The notes beneath the pieces are model-generated. The model was not told the origin of the DNA. It was given only the letters and a program-made list of their open reading frames with translations, and did not search any database. This document shows positions 23,410 through 34,095 of a stretch of DNA of 64,000 nucleotides, in pieces (position 1 is the stretch's first letter; every line of letters begins with the position of its first letter). The position numbers were made by a program, and so were the translations under genes. This stretch comes from Pratylenchus scribneri (Eukaryota; Nematoda; Chromadorea; Rhabditida; Pratylenchidae): assembly GCA_030063045.1 (NCBI GenBank), contig JAQSEB010000114.1, positions 1,054,001 through 1,118,000 on the forward strand, written 5' to 3'.

Positions 23410-23900
23410 CTTGATCTATCTTTGAGGCTGAGTTGTCCGGATAAAAGGTAAATATTGCTAAAATCCATTTCCCTAGTTTAAAATGAGGACAGCTGTGCCC
23501 TTTCGCTTTCCAACTCTTTATCTGTAGTATTTAATCCATTTATTTTTATTGTCGCTTCTTTTCACTAATTTACTCTAAAACATTTAAAGGAATTAGGAAT
23601 GAATGAATAATGGCTTGAATGTATATTTAAATTTAAACTAAATGCTAACTAAATTAAACATTCATCAGTCCTATTAAAAAAAGAAATGGAAGGCAATAGA
23701 CATTTTCGGAAGGATTTTGAATGAACCCGGAGCGAATGGAGGATTTAAGCAAAATTAAAAACAACTAGTCACAATTAAAAATAAAGAAAGGAAATATAAT
23801 GAATTATTGCAGGCATTTTTGTTCAGTTTATTTTGAATTCGTTTGATGCGAGTTAGTGAATTCGCGAAAAATTTTATTAGATTTTGGGGTTCAATTGGGC
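23410..23900. other. Gene-free stretch upstream of FERM gene
   Basis: AT-rich sequence with no supported exon or recognisable element. It could hold the FERM-gene promoter, but no motif was recognised. Confidence 0.4.
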
Positions 23901-23909
23901 TGATACTAG

Positions 23910-24297
23910 AGTAGGACAGAGTCGGTTTCGGTTTGAGAAAATCGATGAATTTTCAAACCGAAATTTGGAAATTTTGCCTAAAATAACCGAAAATAGGAGA
24001 AACCGAAACTGAAAACCATTTTTTTCAAAAACCGAAAACCGGGGGTACTTACGGGTTATCTACCTGCAGATTTTTTTTAGGTCAACTCGGGGAAGGTACC
24101 GGGGTGATCCCCATGGATCATCCGGTATAGGATTAGGGTCTTTAGGGGATAGGTTATCATTTCACATATCCCTAACCCTAACCCTAATCACCCTAAGGGG
24201 AAACCCTTCCTTCTTTTTAAATCTGCAGGTAGATAACCCGTAAGTACCAAACCGGGTTTCAAACCGAGACCGTCTAAAAATCGACTCTGTCCTATTC
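23910..24297. mobile_element. Foldback element (GGACAGAGTCGGTTT family), interrupted
   Basis: Ends AGGACAGAGTCGGTTTC and ATCGACTCTGTCCTA are inverted. The interior (AATAGGAGAAACCGAAACT) matches the shorter copy at 10465-10612 in reverse. It is split by the element at 24044-24248. Confidence 0.75.
24044..24248. mobile_element. Nested foldback element with 8-bp target-site duplication and telomere-like core
   Basis: Terminal inverted repeats GGTACTTACGGGTTATCTAC (24044-24063) and GTAGATAACCCGTAAGTACC (24229-24248), flanked by the direct repeat AAACCGGG (24036-24043 and 24249-24256). The centre holds CCCTAACCCTAACCCTAATC. Confidence 0.85.
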
Positions 24298-25409
24298 TAG
24301 CTGACATCTTCATTGGAATTGGCATTGAAATTTGAAATTTAAGTAGCTGGGGTGGGGCTGGGACTGGGGAAATGAGCATAGAAAACGAATTTGATGATGG
24401 CCAAACTTTTCTCTGTCAAAACTTAATTAATTTAAACAATAACACAAAAATAGGGAAATTTGAAAATGAATAGGATTTTTTGAAAATTCGAGTTTTTACT
24501 CCCCACGTTTGGTATATCTCTAGGTTTTAATTTTAAAAAGTAGTTAGCCATTCAAAATTTGGATGGGCAATGGGAAAATAGACAATTTTAATGAGATTTG
24601 ATAACTTTATAATATTTTACCAAAAACCCAAATTAATAAATTCATTGGATAAAATAGGGAAATTTGAATGAAAAACAAAAATGTTTAACAAATTGGACTT
24701 CCTGTTTTCGGCATTCGAATGATATAGAATTTACGGATAAAATAATAAATAAAATGGGATTCATGCGAATTGACGAAGTCCTCCCATGGAAAAAAAAGTT
24801 TCATCCAATTAAAAACAGAGAAAAAAACTTTGGCCACAATTAATTGGGGAATGGGAACGCTACCCCTTTTTTAATTGTTCCCAATTTGATGAGTGGAAAA
24901 TTTATTGTGGCAAATGAATGGAATGGACAAAATAAGGACAAAGCCATCTGCCCAAAATGCCATCTTCCTTCAAATTTTCCTCCTTCAAAGAGCATTTTGG
25001 ACTTTTGTTATTGTCGCTTCCACCCTCAAGGGAAAACATCATTTTAGCCTCACTTTGACCCTTGTGAAGGATTTTTTGAAGGGCGGATGGCAGATTCCAA
25101 AATGATGGACATGGCCGAAAATATTGGGCAAAGGGCAAAGGGATATATTGGAGGAAAAACGAGGGACAAAATGTTTAGAATTATGGTTGACATTTGGCAA
25201 ATTTTTTTTCTCCAATTTTGTCCATGTTTTTGGCATAAATGCCATCTTCAACATTAAATATCTCAATATTTTGTTTTGGTGTTTTAGTTTAATGCACAAT
25301 TCTTAATGGCGAAATTTGTGGCCCTGAATTTTGTGTTTCTTACAAAAATGATAATAAATATGAACTTAACAGAGTAAAATTTAGGGCTGAAGATAAAGGT
25401 TTTAAAGAC

Positions 25410-25810
25410 ACGGAATTACAGGGATGCCATAATACCACATAAATACGGCATTTGCCGTATTTTTGATAGCTCTGCCGTATTTTTGCCGTAGTTTCACAAA
25501 TCATAACAAGTTAATAAAATTCGCTAAATTTTTCTCTGCGCGGCTATTTCTGACTAAAATTTTGCCCAAACATGCCATTTTTGAATTAAACGTGTGATTT
25601 TTAAAGCTTAAGCCATCTTTATTACACAGCCTAAATTGCTTATCACAAGTTAGATAAATAAAAAAACTTATTTTAAAAACATTTATATTGCATTTTAACA
25701 AGTTTTCAATCATGCCATATTTTTGCCGTATTTTAAAAAATTTTTGCCGTATTTTTCCGAATTTTTTGAGGGAAATGCCACATTTTTGTGTTTTGGAGAT
25801 GGCATCCCCG
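25410..25810. mobile_element. Possible hAT-like foldback element (CAGGGATGCC ends)
   Basis: Inverted ends CAGGGATGCCAT and ATGGCATCCCCG with internal GCCGTATTTTTGCCGTA repeats. The flanks ACGGAATT and ACGGAATA nearly match but are offset by a base, so the target-site duplication is uncertain. Confidence 0.5.
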
Positions 25811-26253
25811 ACGGAATATGGCACTTGGATTTAGGCTAATTTATGCTTTTAGAACTCGGAGGATGGGTTGGTTTTGGACTACAAATTTCATTTTTAGCAT
25901 GGGCCTCAAAATTTGGAGCCATAAATTTCGCTTAGCCAATAACAATACTCAATTGGGAAAATGTATTTTTGAAAAATTTTTCAAATCATTAAAATTCAAA
26001 AAGGAATAAATTTTTTGAGTTTTTTTTTATTCAATTATTAAAATTCATAATGGCATAATAAAATAAATAATAAAATGCATTTCCCCAAATATTCATCATT
26101 TTTATTGATGAAATTTTGAGAAGGGTGGGACAATATGGGTTGAAGAATGATGAGGCTAGAAGGGAAAGAAATGGAGGCGGCATGACATAAAAGCAGGCAA
26201 TTTGTTTTGACTTCTGCTGAGGTCGCCGCCAAAGTCAACCCTATATTTGAGAA

Positions 26254-26269
26254 GGGGGGGGGGGGGGGG
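26254..26269 (+). repeat. Poly-G tract (16 G)
   Basis: An uninterrupted G run in intergenic DNA. Similar runs occur at 44106-44118 and 56146-56167. Confidence 0.9.
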
Positions 26270-27811
26270 AGGTTGGGTTGAAATGTTGCGAAAATTTTTG
26301 GATGATTCTTTTGAAAGAAAAATGAAATAAATACAAAATTACAAATATATTTTTGAAGAAGTTATTTAAATTTTAAATAAAATTTCAAATTCACATGACA
26401 TTAATAAATTGATCAAAAATTATCATTATTTAAGGGAGTTAAGGGCGAGGGAAAAGGAAAATCGGTGGATGATTCGGATTTTAATTCAGGAAATGTATTA
26501 ATTTATCCAAAAAATGATTGAATTTTACTCGAAATCTTACTTGTCGAAAAATAATTTTTTAGGCCATATAACTAGGCCAAATCAGCAGACATTTTAAGGT
26601 TCCTAATCTATTTAGTCCCAACCTAACTCTATCATTGGCCCTAAACCTAACCCAAGGCCCTAACATTTAGTTATGGCCAAGTTAAATGGCCTAAAAATAT
26701 ATTATTTTTCTATACGCAAAAGATTTTTGATTCGTTTTTTTTTTCTATAAGTTTGAAATAATAAATTCATTAAAAGCGATGCAAAAATCTAATCCCTGGC
26801 TGAAAATAGGAGAGTTGGCACCGAAATTGGTCTGCTTACAAAATGAAAGGAGCATTGAAAGGGAATTGGGGACATTGGCCGCCGGAATGGCACAAAACAC
26901 TTTGGTGACCAAATTTTAGTTTAGCAAAGAATGGGGCTGGACGCTCTAAGCATGCCGGGCCGGAGGATTATTGAGTTAAGGATTTGGGTGGCACCGGGGG
27001 CACATTGGTTGGTGGGCCCATCTGCTTAGCTCTGTGGTGGGATGCGCCAAAACAACCCACAACACCAAATACACACAATTGGCCATTGCCGTTAAAATTT
27101 AGTTAACACCACAGAGGCCTATAGTGGTCCAATATCCACACACTAAATTGTAAAAATGGGGAAAAATTATTATTTGCTTGGGAATGGGACAAATTACTAT
27201 TTGGTGCAAAATTGTATTGGATGTTTACGCCGGCAAAATTGGCCTCTGGGGAATTTGTGGTGCCAATGCCAATGTCAATTTTTTTTCAAAATGCCCATTT
27301 TAAAATTTTTAGTGGCACTCTGATGAAAATGGAAAAGAAGGTGAATTTCTTCCTTTTGATGAGCCGATCATATTGTAAGATAGGAAAGAATATTTTATTC
27401 GGCTGATTTCCTAAAGGGAGGAGGATTAACCATCACTCATCGCATAATATTTGGCTTTGCAAAGGTATTACTGATTAGTAATTATGCAAGGCCAAACCCA
27501 ATCATAAATATTAAAAATCTGATCGCGAAGGAGGCGCCAACCCCGCCAAGGGCACATTCATCCTTCTTTCTTTTCTTTCCCATATATTCTCATTTCCCTT
27601 TTGTACGATTATTACAACGATGAGACTGATGAAAATGGAGTGACTATAAAGGCTTTAATAAATAAATAATATCTAATTGATATCAGGAATTATTTGTGAG
27701 GAAAAGTTGGAAGCATAGTAAACATTTGGATAAATTTTTATTTTGATAAAATTATTTTTGATCATATTTACTAGAATTTTGCGGTAGGGGGGACAAATGA
27801 AAACAATGTGA

Positions 27812-28125
27812 ATAACCATTAGTTTTTAGCCCATAGCTAATAAGCGAGACAATAACCAATTTAGGGAAGACGTTTTACCATTTAAAAGCTCAAAGTGCCC
27901 TCTATAATTTGGCTTTTTTAAATTTTACAAAATTCAATATTAAAAACATTACATATATGCTTAAGTTTATTAAACCCAAATTATTTGAGGAAACCGCTTA
28001 TTTTACGATTTGTTTTAAATTTTTAAATTTCCAAAAATTGAAATGCCACTTTTTAGAGGACATTTAGCGCTTTCTTTCCCAAATTGGTTACATCCTTGTT
28101 CACAGATATGGGGCTAAAAGAATTG
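27812..28125. mobile_element. MITE-A copy 9
   Basis: An intergenic copy with core GCCACTTTTTAGAGGACATT. It is diverged at both ends. Confidence 0.6.
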
Positions 28126-29244
28126 GACGTATATTTTGGTGCAATAAAAGAAAAATGAATTTCTCAAAATGCTAACAATTTTTGAAATTTTATGAACTTT
28201 TGTTGCGCATATTTCGAAGGGACATAGGCAATTGCCTGAATATAACTGGGCAAAAAGGATGGATGGGCAAGCAACAAAAGGAATGAGGAAGGAAGAAGGC
28301 TTCTTTGCCGCACAAAGAATAATAAACGAAAGCCACAGCCCCGAGAATGCCTTTTGGATGGCACAACGGCCAGCAGAGCACATGGCCAACCGTGGGCAAT
28401 GAAAAGGGGCCGAATGGGCCACAAATTCGCCTCTAATTTGCTTTTCCCCTCTCCATCTCTTTGCCCACAAAAGGCAGGCAGAGTCCATTTATTCGCCTCG
28501 CCTTTTGGGGCAATATGCCTTGGCACTTGAGTCAGTCAGTCAGTCAGCTGGGCCCATTTGCCTGTCCATTTGTCCTCTTCTTGTGCCAATGCCAATGCCT
28601 ATTGCTTTTTGGGCAGACAAAGTATGCTGCTTTTTCGCCGGAGTGGATTGAGTGTGAATTTGGGAGAATTGGGCAGAGAATGTCGAGAGTCTTGAAGCCC
28701 AAAATCTGCCCTCCAACATACCATTCCATTTCATTCTTCAAATTTCAGCCAAAATATGCAAAAGAAAGGAAAGTGAATATAGAGAATTTTGAGACGAAAT
28801 TTTTGGTAAAGGAGCGAAGGGAGAAGTTTGAAGATTGCATAAACAAAAAACAAATTTTTGGACGAAAATGGAAAATGAAGATAGAGAAAAAGGAGTCTTG
28901 AAATCAAAATATCCCTCTTTTTTCATTCTAAAAATTCCAATATGCAAAAAAGGGTGGGAACTGGGAAGGGATTGGGATATTGGGGGAAAGTGAATTTTGA
29001 GATGAAAAGAAACTGAAAAAAAATTTATGACCGCCTAAACAAAAACAAATTTGTGTGGCCTGCAGGAATAAACAATGGAAATTTGTGTTTTTGTTTATTG
29101 AACCAAAATGGAATTGTGCCTTTTGTTTTCGCTACGTGCTAGCCTCAATCAAATATTTTATATCATTTTTGGAAGGGATTTTTTAAAATGATTTTGCCGT
29201 TGTTATGCAAATTAACTTATTCGTATATTATATTTATTAAAAAT

Positions 29245-29950
29245 CAGAATTAACTTAAAAATCGGAATAAATTTATAAATCAGAATTACAAATCAGAATA
29301 AATTTATAAATCAGAATTACAAATCAGAATAAATTTATAAATCAGAATTACAAATCAGAATTAATTTATAAATCAGAATTACAAATCAGAATAAATTTAT
29401 AAATCAGAATTACAAATCAGAATAAATTTATAAATCAGAATTACAAATCAGAATTAATTTATAAATCAGAATTACAAATCAGAATAAATTTATAAATCAG
29501 AATTACAAATCAGAATAAATTTATAAATCAGAATTACAAATCAGAATAAATTTATAAATCAGAATTACAAATCAGAATTAATTTATAAATCAGAATTACA
29601 AATCAGAATAAATTTATAAATCAGAATTACAAATCAGAATAAATTTATAAATCAGAATTACAAATCAGAATAAATTTATAAATCAGAATTACAAATCAGA
29701 ATAAATTTATAAATCAGAATTACAAATCAGAATAAATTTATAAATCAGAATTACAAATCAAAATAAATTTATAAATCAGAATTACAAATCAGATAAATTT
29801 AAAAATCAGAATTATAAATCAGAATTAATTTATAAATCAGAATTACAAATCAGAATAAATTTAAAAATCAGAATTATAAATCAGAATAAATTTAAAAATC
29901 AGAATTATAAATCAGAATAAATTTAAAAACGGAATTATACAAATCAGAAT
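29245..29950. repeat. 31-bp minisatellite
   Basis: About 20 tandem copies of a 31-bp unit made of CAGAATTACAAATCAGAATA plus AATTTATAAAT. The 3' end of the array decays (AAAAATCAGAATTATAAATC). It is intergenic, upstream of the gene at 30735. Confidence 0.9.
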
Positions 29951-30370
29951 AAATAAACAATTTAGTTTCTGAAATATTTTGAAGGACCAAATGCCGAAAA
30001 TTCGGGCAATTACATCATTTTTTTGTCTTTCCATCTGTGGGACAAAATTCATTCAACACAAGCACAACCCCAATTTTTCCATCCCAAATGATTCATCTCT
30101 CTACTCTCTACTATACTATACATACTTTATCGCAGCACCTTTCCAATAAAAAATGAATAAAATTGTTGATGAATAATTCTTTTTTCCCCAAGCGAATTCT
30201 CCTCCATCCCTCTTTTCCACATCCAATTCCAATCATCCTTTTTTTATCTGCATTTTTTGATCAACATTCAACACCTGCAGCTATGTCGAGCTTCATTCCT
30301 TTTTCACTTTTACGACTTCCTCATTAAATTTGTTCATATTCCATCTTAATATCTCCTTTATTAGTACCTG

Positions 30371-30629
30371 AGGTCATTTTTTGGCCATATCTCAACAAGG
30401 AAGCAACTAATTTGAGAGGGCGATATGTAATTTGAAAGCTCTAAATGTCCTCTAAAAAGTGGCTTTCCTAATGCTTTGAAAATTTAAAATATTTTGTAAA
30501 ATAAACGGCTTTTCCTCCAAAAGTTCAGGTCCATTATAAAACCACAGAAGAAAGTTTGGGCAAATGTTTTATCGCTTACCCAGATTAGTTATTGTTAATA
30601 TGAGCTATCATTACTAAAAAGAATGTCAT
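30371..30629. mobile_element. MITE-A copy 10
   Basis: Starts GGTCATTTTTTGGCCATATC. The right arm is shortened. It lies immediately upstream of the 5' splice-leader site of the gene at 30735. Confidence 0.65.
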
Positions 30630-30734
30630 TACTCATTACTGAAACGTCCCCTATCGAATTTGTTTATTACATTTTCAGATAAAAAATTATTTATACAATT
30701 TAAATTCGTCTCTTCCAAAACTTTTCCAATTCCA

Positions 30735-33107
30735 ATGTCAAAAAGTGAGCGCGATCGACGGGAAAACGAATGGCGGGATCGGCATGGAGTCGGCCGAGGA
30801 AGTCGACATCGAGAGTCTGATGATGAACGATGCCGAAAACGCCAGAGGGAAGAGGAGGAGGAGAGAAAATTGCGACGGCAAAAACGGCACGCCGAAAGAT
30901 GGCTCGAAGAGGAGGAACAATGGGAACGCAAAAAGAGGAAATGGCAGGATGAGGATGAGGAGCGAAGAAAGCTGCGCGAAAAAGAGGAACGCGTAAGGAA
31001 ACAACCAAATTGCAGAGGAGAAATTGATAATGAGGAAGCCAAATTGCGGCAACAATTGCTAAAGGGTATGGCATCCAATCGGCAAGAGGTATTTTAAATG
31101 GGAAATATTTAATGTCGTCATTTTAGTATTGTGCCAGGGCCATTTTTTGATTCAATTTTTGAAAATGATATGCCTTTAGCCCTAGGCTATTTTTGGCCAT
31201 AGCTCATCAAACAGAGAAGCGATTTCCTATTCCTATTCGAAAAAGGGATGTTAAGCCCAAAATTTCTTATATAATTTGAAATTTACCCTTCAAAATTTGG
31301 TATTTCCACCTTATCTTAGTGGAAAAGTCATTATATAGGTGCGCATCCCCACAGATAATGGGCAAGATCAAGAATCCAAAATTTTATGAAATTTAGCTTT
31401 AAAAAATGTTACATGTTTTTGAGTGTAATAAACCCGAATTTTCTTAGGAAAAGCCGATTACTTAACAAATTACTTTAAATTTACACAAAAAATTATAAAA
31501 GCCACTTTTTAGAGGACATTTAGGGCTTTAAAATGGCATATCGCCTTCCCAAATTGGTTGCTTCCTTGTTGAGTTATGGCCAAAAGAACGGTTCGGGGTA
31601 CTCATTAGATGTACTATTGAATTATTGTCCTATATTACTTGAAATCATTTAAATTAAATTCTATATTCCTTAAAGAAAGCAGCTGGTCATAATCAACAGA
31701 ACCAGCAATTGAAACAGCCGAAAGTGGCACAAAAACCTGCAAAAGAAAAAGCGGTAACCTCTGCGAATAAATCTGCTGCTCCTGCTGTTGTCCAAATTGC
31801 GCAAAAATCGATAAACTCTGCAGCGAATGATGCTTTTGGGAAACTGACCACAAAATTGGTTTCTGCATACCGTGAATTTACCAACACTCAAAATGAATAT
31901 GCGAACATTCAAGTAATTAAAATGAGAATTAATATTATTACGCTCCATCGAAAAGGTTGCGTGTAAGGCTTTTTATCCAAACCGGTTTAAGGTTGTTTAA
32001 AGCATTTTAACAAATCGATTTTCAGCAATTTATAGGAATTAAACTCAAGAAACATTGAAGTTTTTGGATTCAGCTAGTCAGATAAAACTTGTTTCGAAAC
32101 ATAAATTTATAAATATAAAGCTCACAAATTTGTTTGATTGAAATGTTTTAAACGACTTTTTTTCGGGGGAATGCATAAACATAATAAAATGTTTTCAATT
32201 CAATAAAACATTTTTTCATTAACAGAAATCCTTGCTTTCATGTGAAGCAGCATTGAGGCTGAAGGGAGAAGAAATTGACTCATTGATTGCGAAGATTTCC
32301 GCAGCTTGGAAGCGCCAATTATCATCAGCAAAAGATGAAAAGGGAGGAGAAGCCAAAATTATAAATGTTGAGAATTCCACGAAAATGGATGTTCAGAATG
32401 CTGGGACAAAAATGGACAATGAAATAAATGCTGAAAATGCCGCAAAAATGGACAAAATAAATGCTGAAAATGCCGCAAAAATGAACAGAAAAACAAATGT
32501 TGAGAATGTTACGAAAATGGACAACAAAATAAATTCTGAAAATGCCGCAAAAATGAACAGAAAAACAAATGTTGAGAATGTTATGAAAATGGACAACAAA
32601 ATAAATTCTGAAAATGCCACGAAAATAGACAACAAAATAAATATTGAGAATGCTGCCGAAATGGACAACGAAATAAATGCCGAGAATGGCACGAAAAAGG
32701 ACAAAATAAATGTTGAGAATGCCACGAAAATGGACAACAAAATAGTAAATGGCGAGGCAAAAACCAAGGAAAAGAGCCCAACGCCAGAAGCAGTATCATC
32801 ATCGACGACGACCACACAAAATGCTGATTCATTAATTGCCAATTTGTTGGTTGAAAATGAAGAGGAATTGGAAGATGGCCAAATTATGGAAGAAAAGGAA
32901 GATGATGAGAAGGAAGAAAAAGAAGGAAAAGATAATGAGGAAGAAGAAGAAGATGATGATGATGATGATGAAGATATGGAGGAAGAAGAGGAGGATTATG
33001 ACGAAGAAGATGATGATGAGGAAGAGGATGAGGAAGAAGAAGAAGAAGATGATGAGGAAAAGCAGAAGAAGAAAGTCCTCCTTAAATTATTTAAATTTAG
33101 CCAATAA
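30735..33107 (+). CDS. Charged, repetitive protein with acidic tail (unknown function), 3 exons
   Basis: Exons 30735-31088, 31676-31912 and 32226-33107 join in phase 0 to give about 490 residues. Order: an Arg/Glu-rich helical N-terminus starting MSKSERDRRENEWRDRHG; an Ala/Gln/Lys-rich middle; a helical stretch (SAANDAFGKLTTKLVSAY, LLSCEAALRLKGEEIDSLI). Then come about nine degenerate repeats of roughly 14-16 residues of the type NAENAAKMDNKI, and last a long Asp/Glu tract with a short basic end. An acceptor-like ATTTTCAG ends at 30678, 56 bases before the ATG. The first residues resemble the small charged proteins at 3146-3424 and 4953-5255. No signal peptide or membrane segment. The acidic tail is like those of histone- or nucleolus-associated proteins, but composition alone does not prove this. 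Function unknown. Confidence 0.7.
31180..31591. mobile_element. MITE-A copy 11
   Basis: Starts GCTATTTTTGGCCATAGCTC and ends AGTTATGGCCAAAAGAACGG. It is longer than usual because of inserted sequence, and lies in intron 1 of the gene at 30735. Confidence 0.65.
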
Positions 33108-33157
33108 ATTTTTTGAAATTTTTAATAAATAATACTATCGGCTAAATGTGTGTTTAG

Positions 33158-33484
33158 TATATTTTTTGGTCACTCGAAAAGGAAGCACCCCAATTTAAGA
33201 AGGGCGATATGCCATTTGAAAGCCCAAAATGTCCTCAAAAAGTGGCCTTTTTATTTTATTTTTTTTTTGTGGGAAAATTTAAAACAATTTATAAAATAAG
33301 TGGCTTTTAACAAATTCTGATTTATTTCACTCAAAAACATGTAACTTTTTAAAGTTGAATTGTTAAAATTTAATAAACCACTTTGTAGAGGACACTTTTG
33401 GCTTACCAATTTTATATCTTCTTTTTCAATTGGTTATGGTTGTATATTTCCTTGTTGAGTTATGAATGACTAAATGAATGTCCC
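33158..33484. mobile_element. MITE-A copy 12
   Basis: A diverged copy just downstream of the stop codon at 33107, with core AAAATGTCCTCAAAAAGTGG. Confidence 0.65.
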
Positions 33485-33519
33485 AAAATAGTCAAATTTG
33501 GATATAATAGAATGGAATT

Positions 33520-33745
33520 TTCGACTTCTACGAAATTTGTGTCCAATCCAGACTAAAAACACAAATATATTCAAAATCCATCCATTTTCATCAAAAATAA
33601 TCAACCAGCGCCGTCAGTCTCGCCCAAATCTCACTAATCCAAATCCAGGTTGCCTTCCCTCTGTATTAATTGGAAAATTGCGGATTTTTTATTGGATGTC
33701 TCAAAAAAAGCAACTGACATAAAATGACTGATGAGGAGGGAGGAT
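33520..33745. repeat. Duplicated flank, copy 1 (also at 40147-40430)
   Basis: Shares long runs with 40147-40430 in the same orientation, for example CAGTCTCGCCCAAATCTC and GCAACTGACATAAAA compared with GCAGCTGACATAAAA. It lies downstream of the F-box-like gene. Confidence 0.75.
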
Positions 33746-33802
33746 GATGTGATGGAATGATGATTGTTGGCAGGCATAATTCTTATTACAGTCCATTTCC
33801 AC

Positions 33803-33945
33803 ATACCGTACATTCTCTATTGGAAGTTAACTCTTTTGAAGCGCAGCCTAGCAGTTTTTAAAGTGAGAAATAAATTTTTGCCCTTCTTTGGGGAGTATCT
33901 GAAACTTATAAAACCATGTGCTTTTAATAGAGAATTTACATTCGG
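33803..33945. mobile_element. Foldback element, 'TTCTATTAGAAGCCC' family, copy 3 (short)
   Basis: TACCGTACATTCTCTATTGG at the left faces CTTTTAATAGAGAATTTAC at the right. It is shorter and more diverged than the other copies. Confidence 0.45.
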
Positions 33946-34095
33946 CTGAGACACTTCATTGTAATTTTTATCAAATATAAAAAGATTTTTGCATAATTAA
34001 AATATTATTAACAAATGGAAAATAATTATATATGACAATTGTTAAAATTATATAATTTTCGACCATCTCATCATTCCTCAGCAGAAATAATATTC

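Larger units (their letters stand above)
24300..29240. other. Long intergenic region without a supported gene
   Basis: Apart from the elements listed separately, only short unsupported open frames occur. Simple repeats include GTCAGTCAGTCAGTCAG near 28530 and a poly-G run at 26254-26269. Exons of an unrecognised gene cannot be excluded. Confidence 0.4.

Noticed and set aside
28461..28901. A 146-codon + strand frame and its minus-strand mirrors
   Set aside because: Low-complexity composition, no domain, overlapping frames of similar length on both strands, and no splice or start context.
29245..29950. CRISPR-like regular array
   Set aside because: The repeats are directly tandem with no unique spacers, and the genome is eukaryotic. 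The same applies to the other minisatellites.
32393..32842. Long minus-strand frames opposite exon 3 of the charged protein gene
   Set aside because: Antisense shadow of the repeat-rich exon; it inherits openness from the repeated codons.
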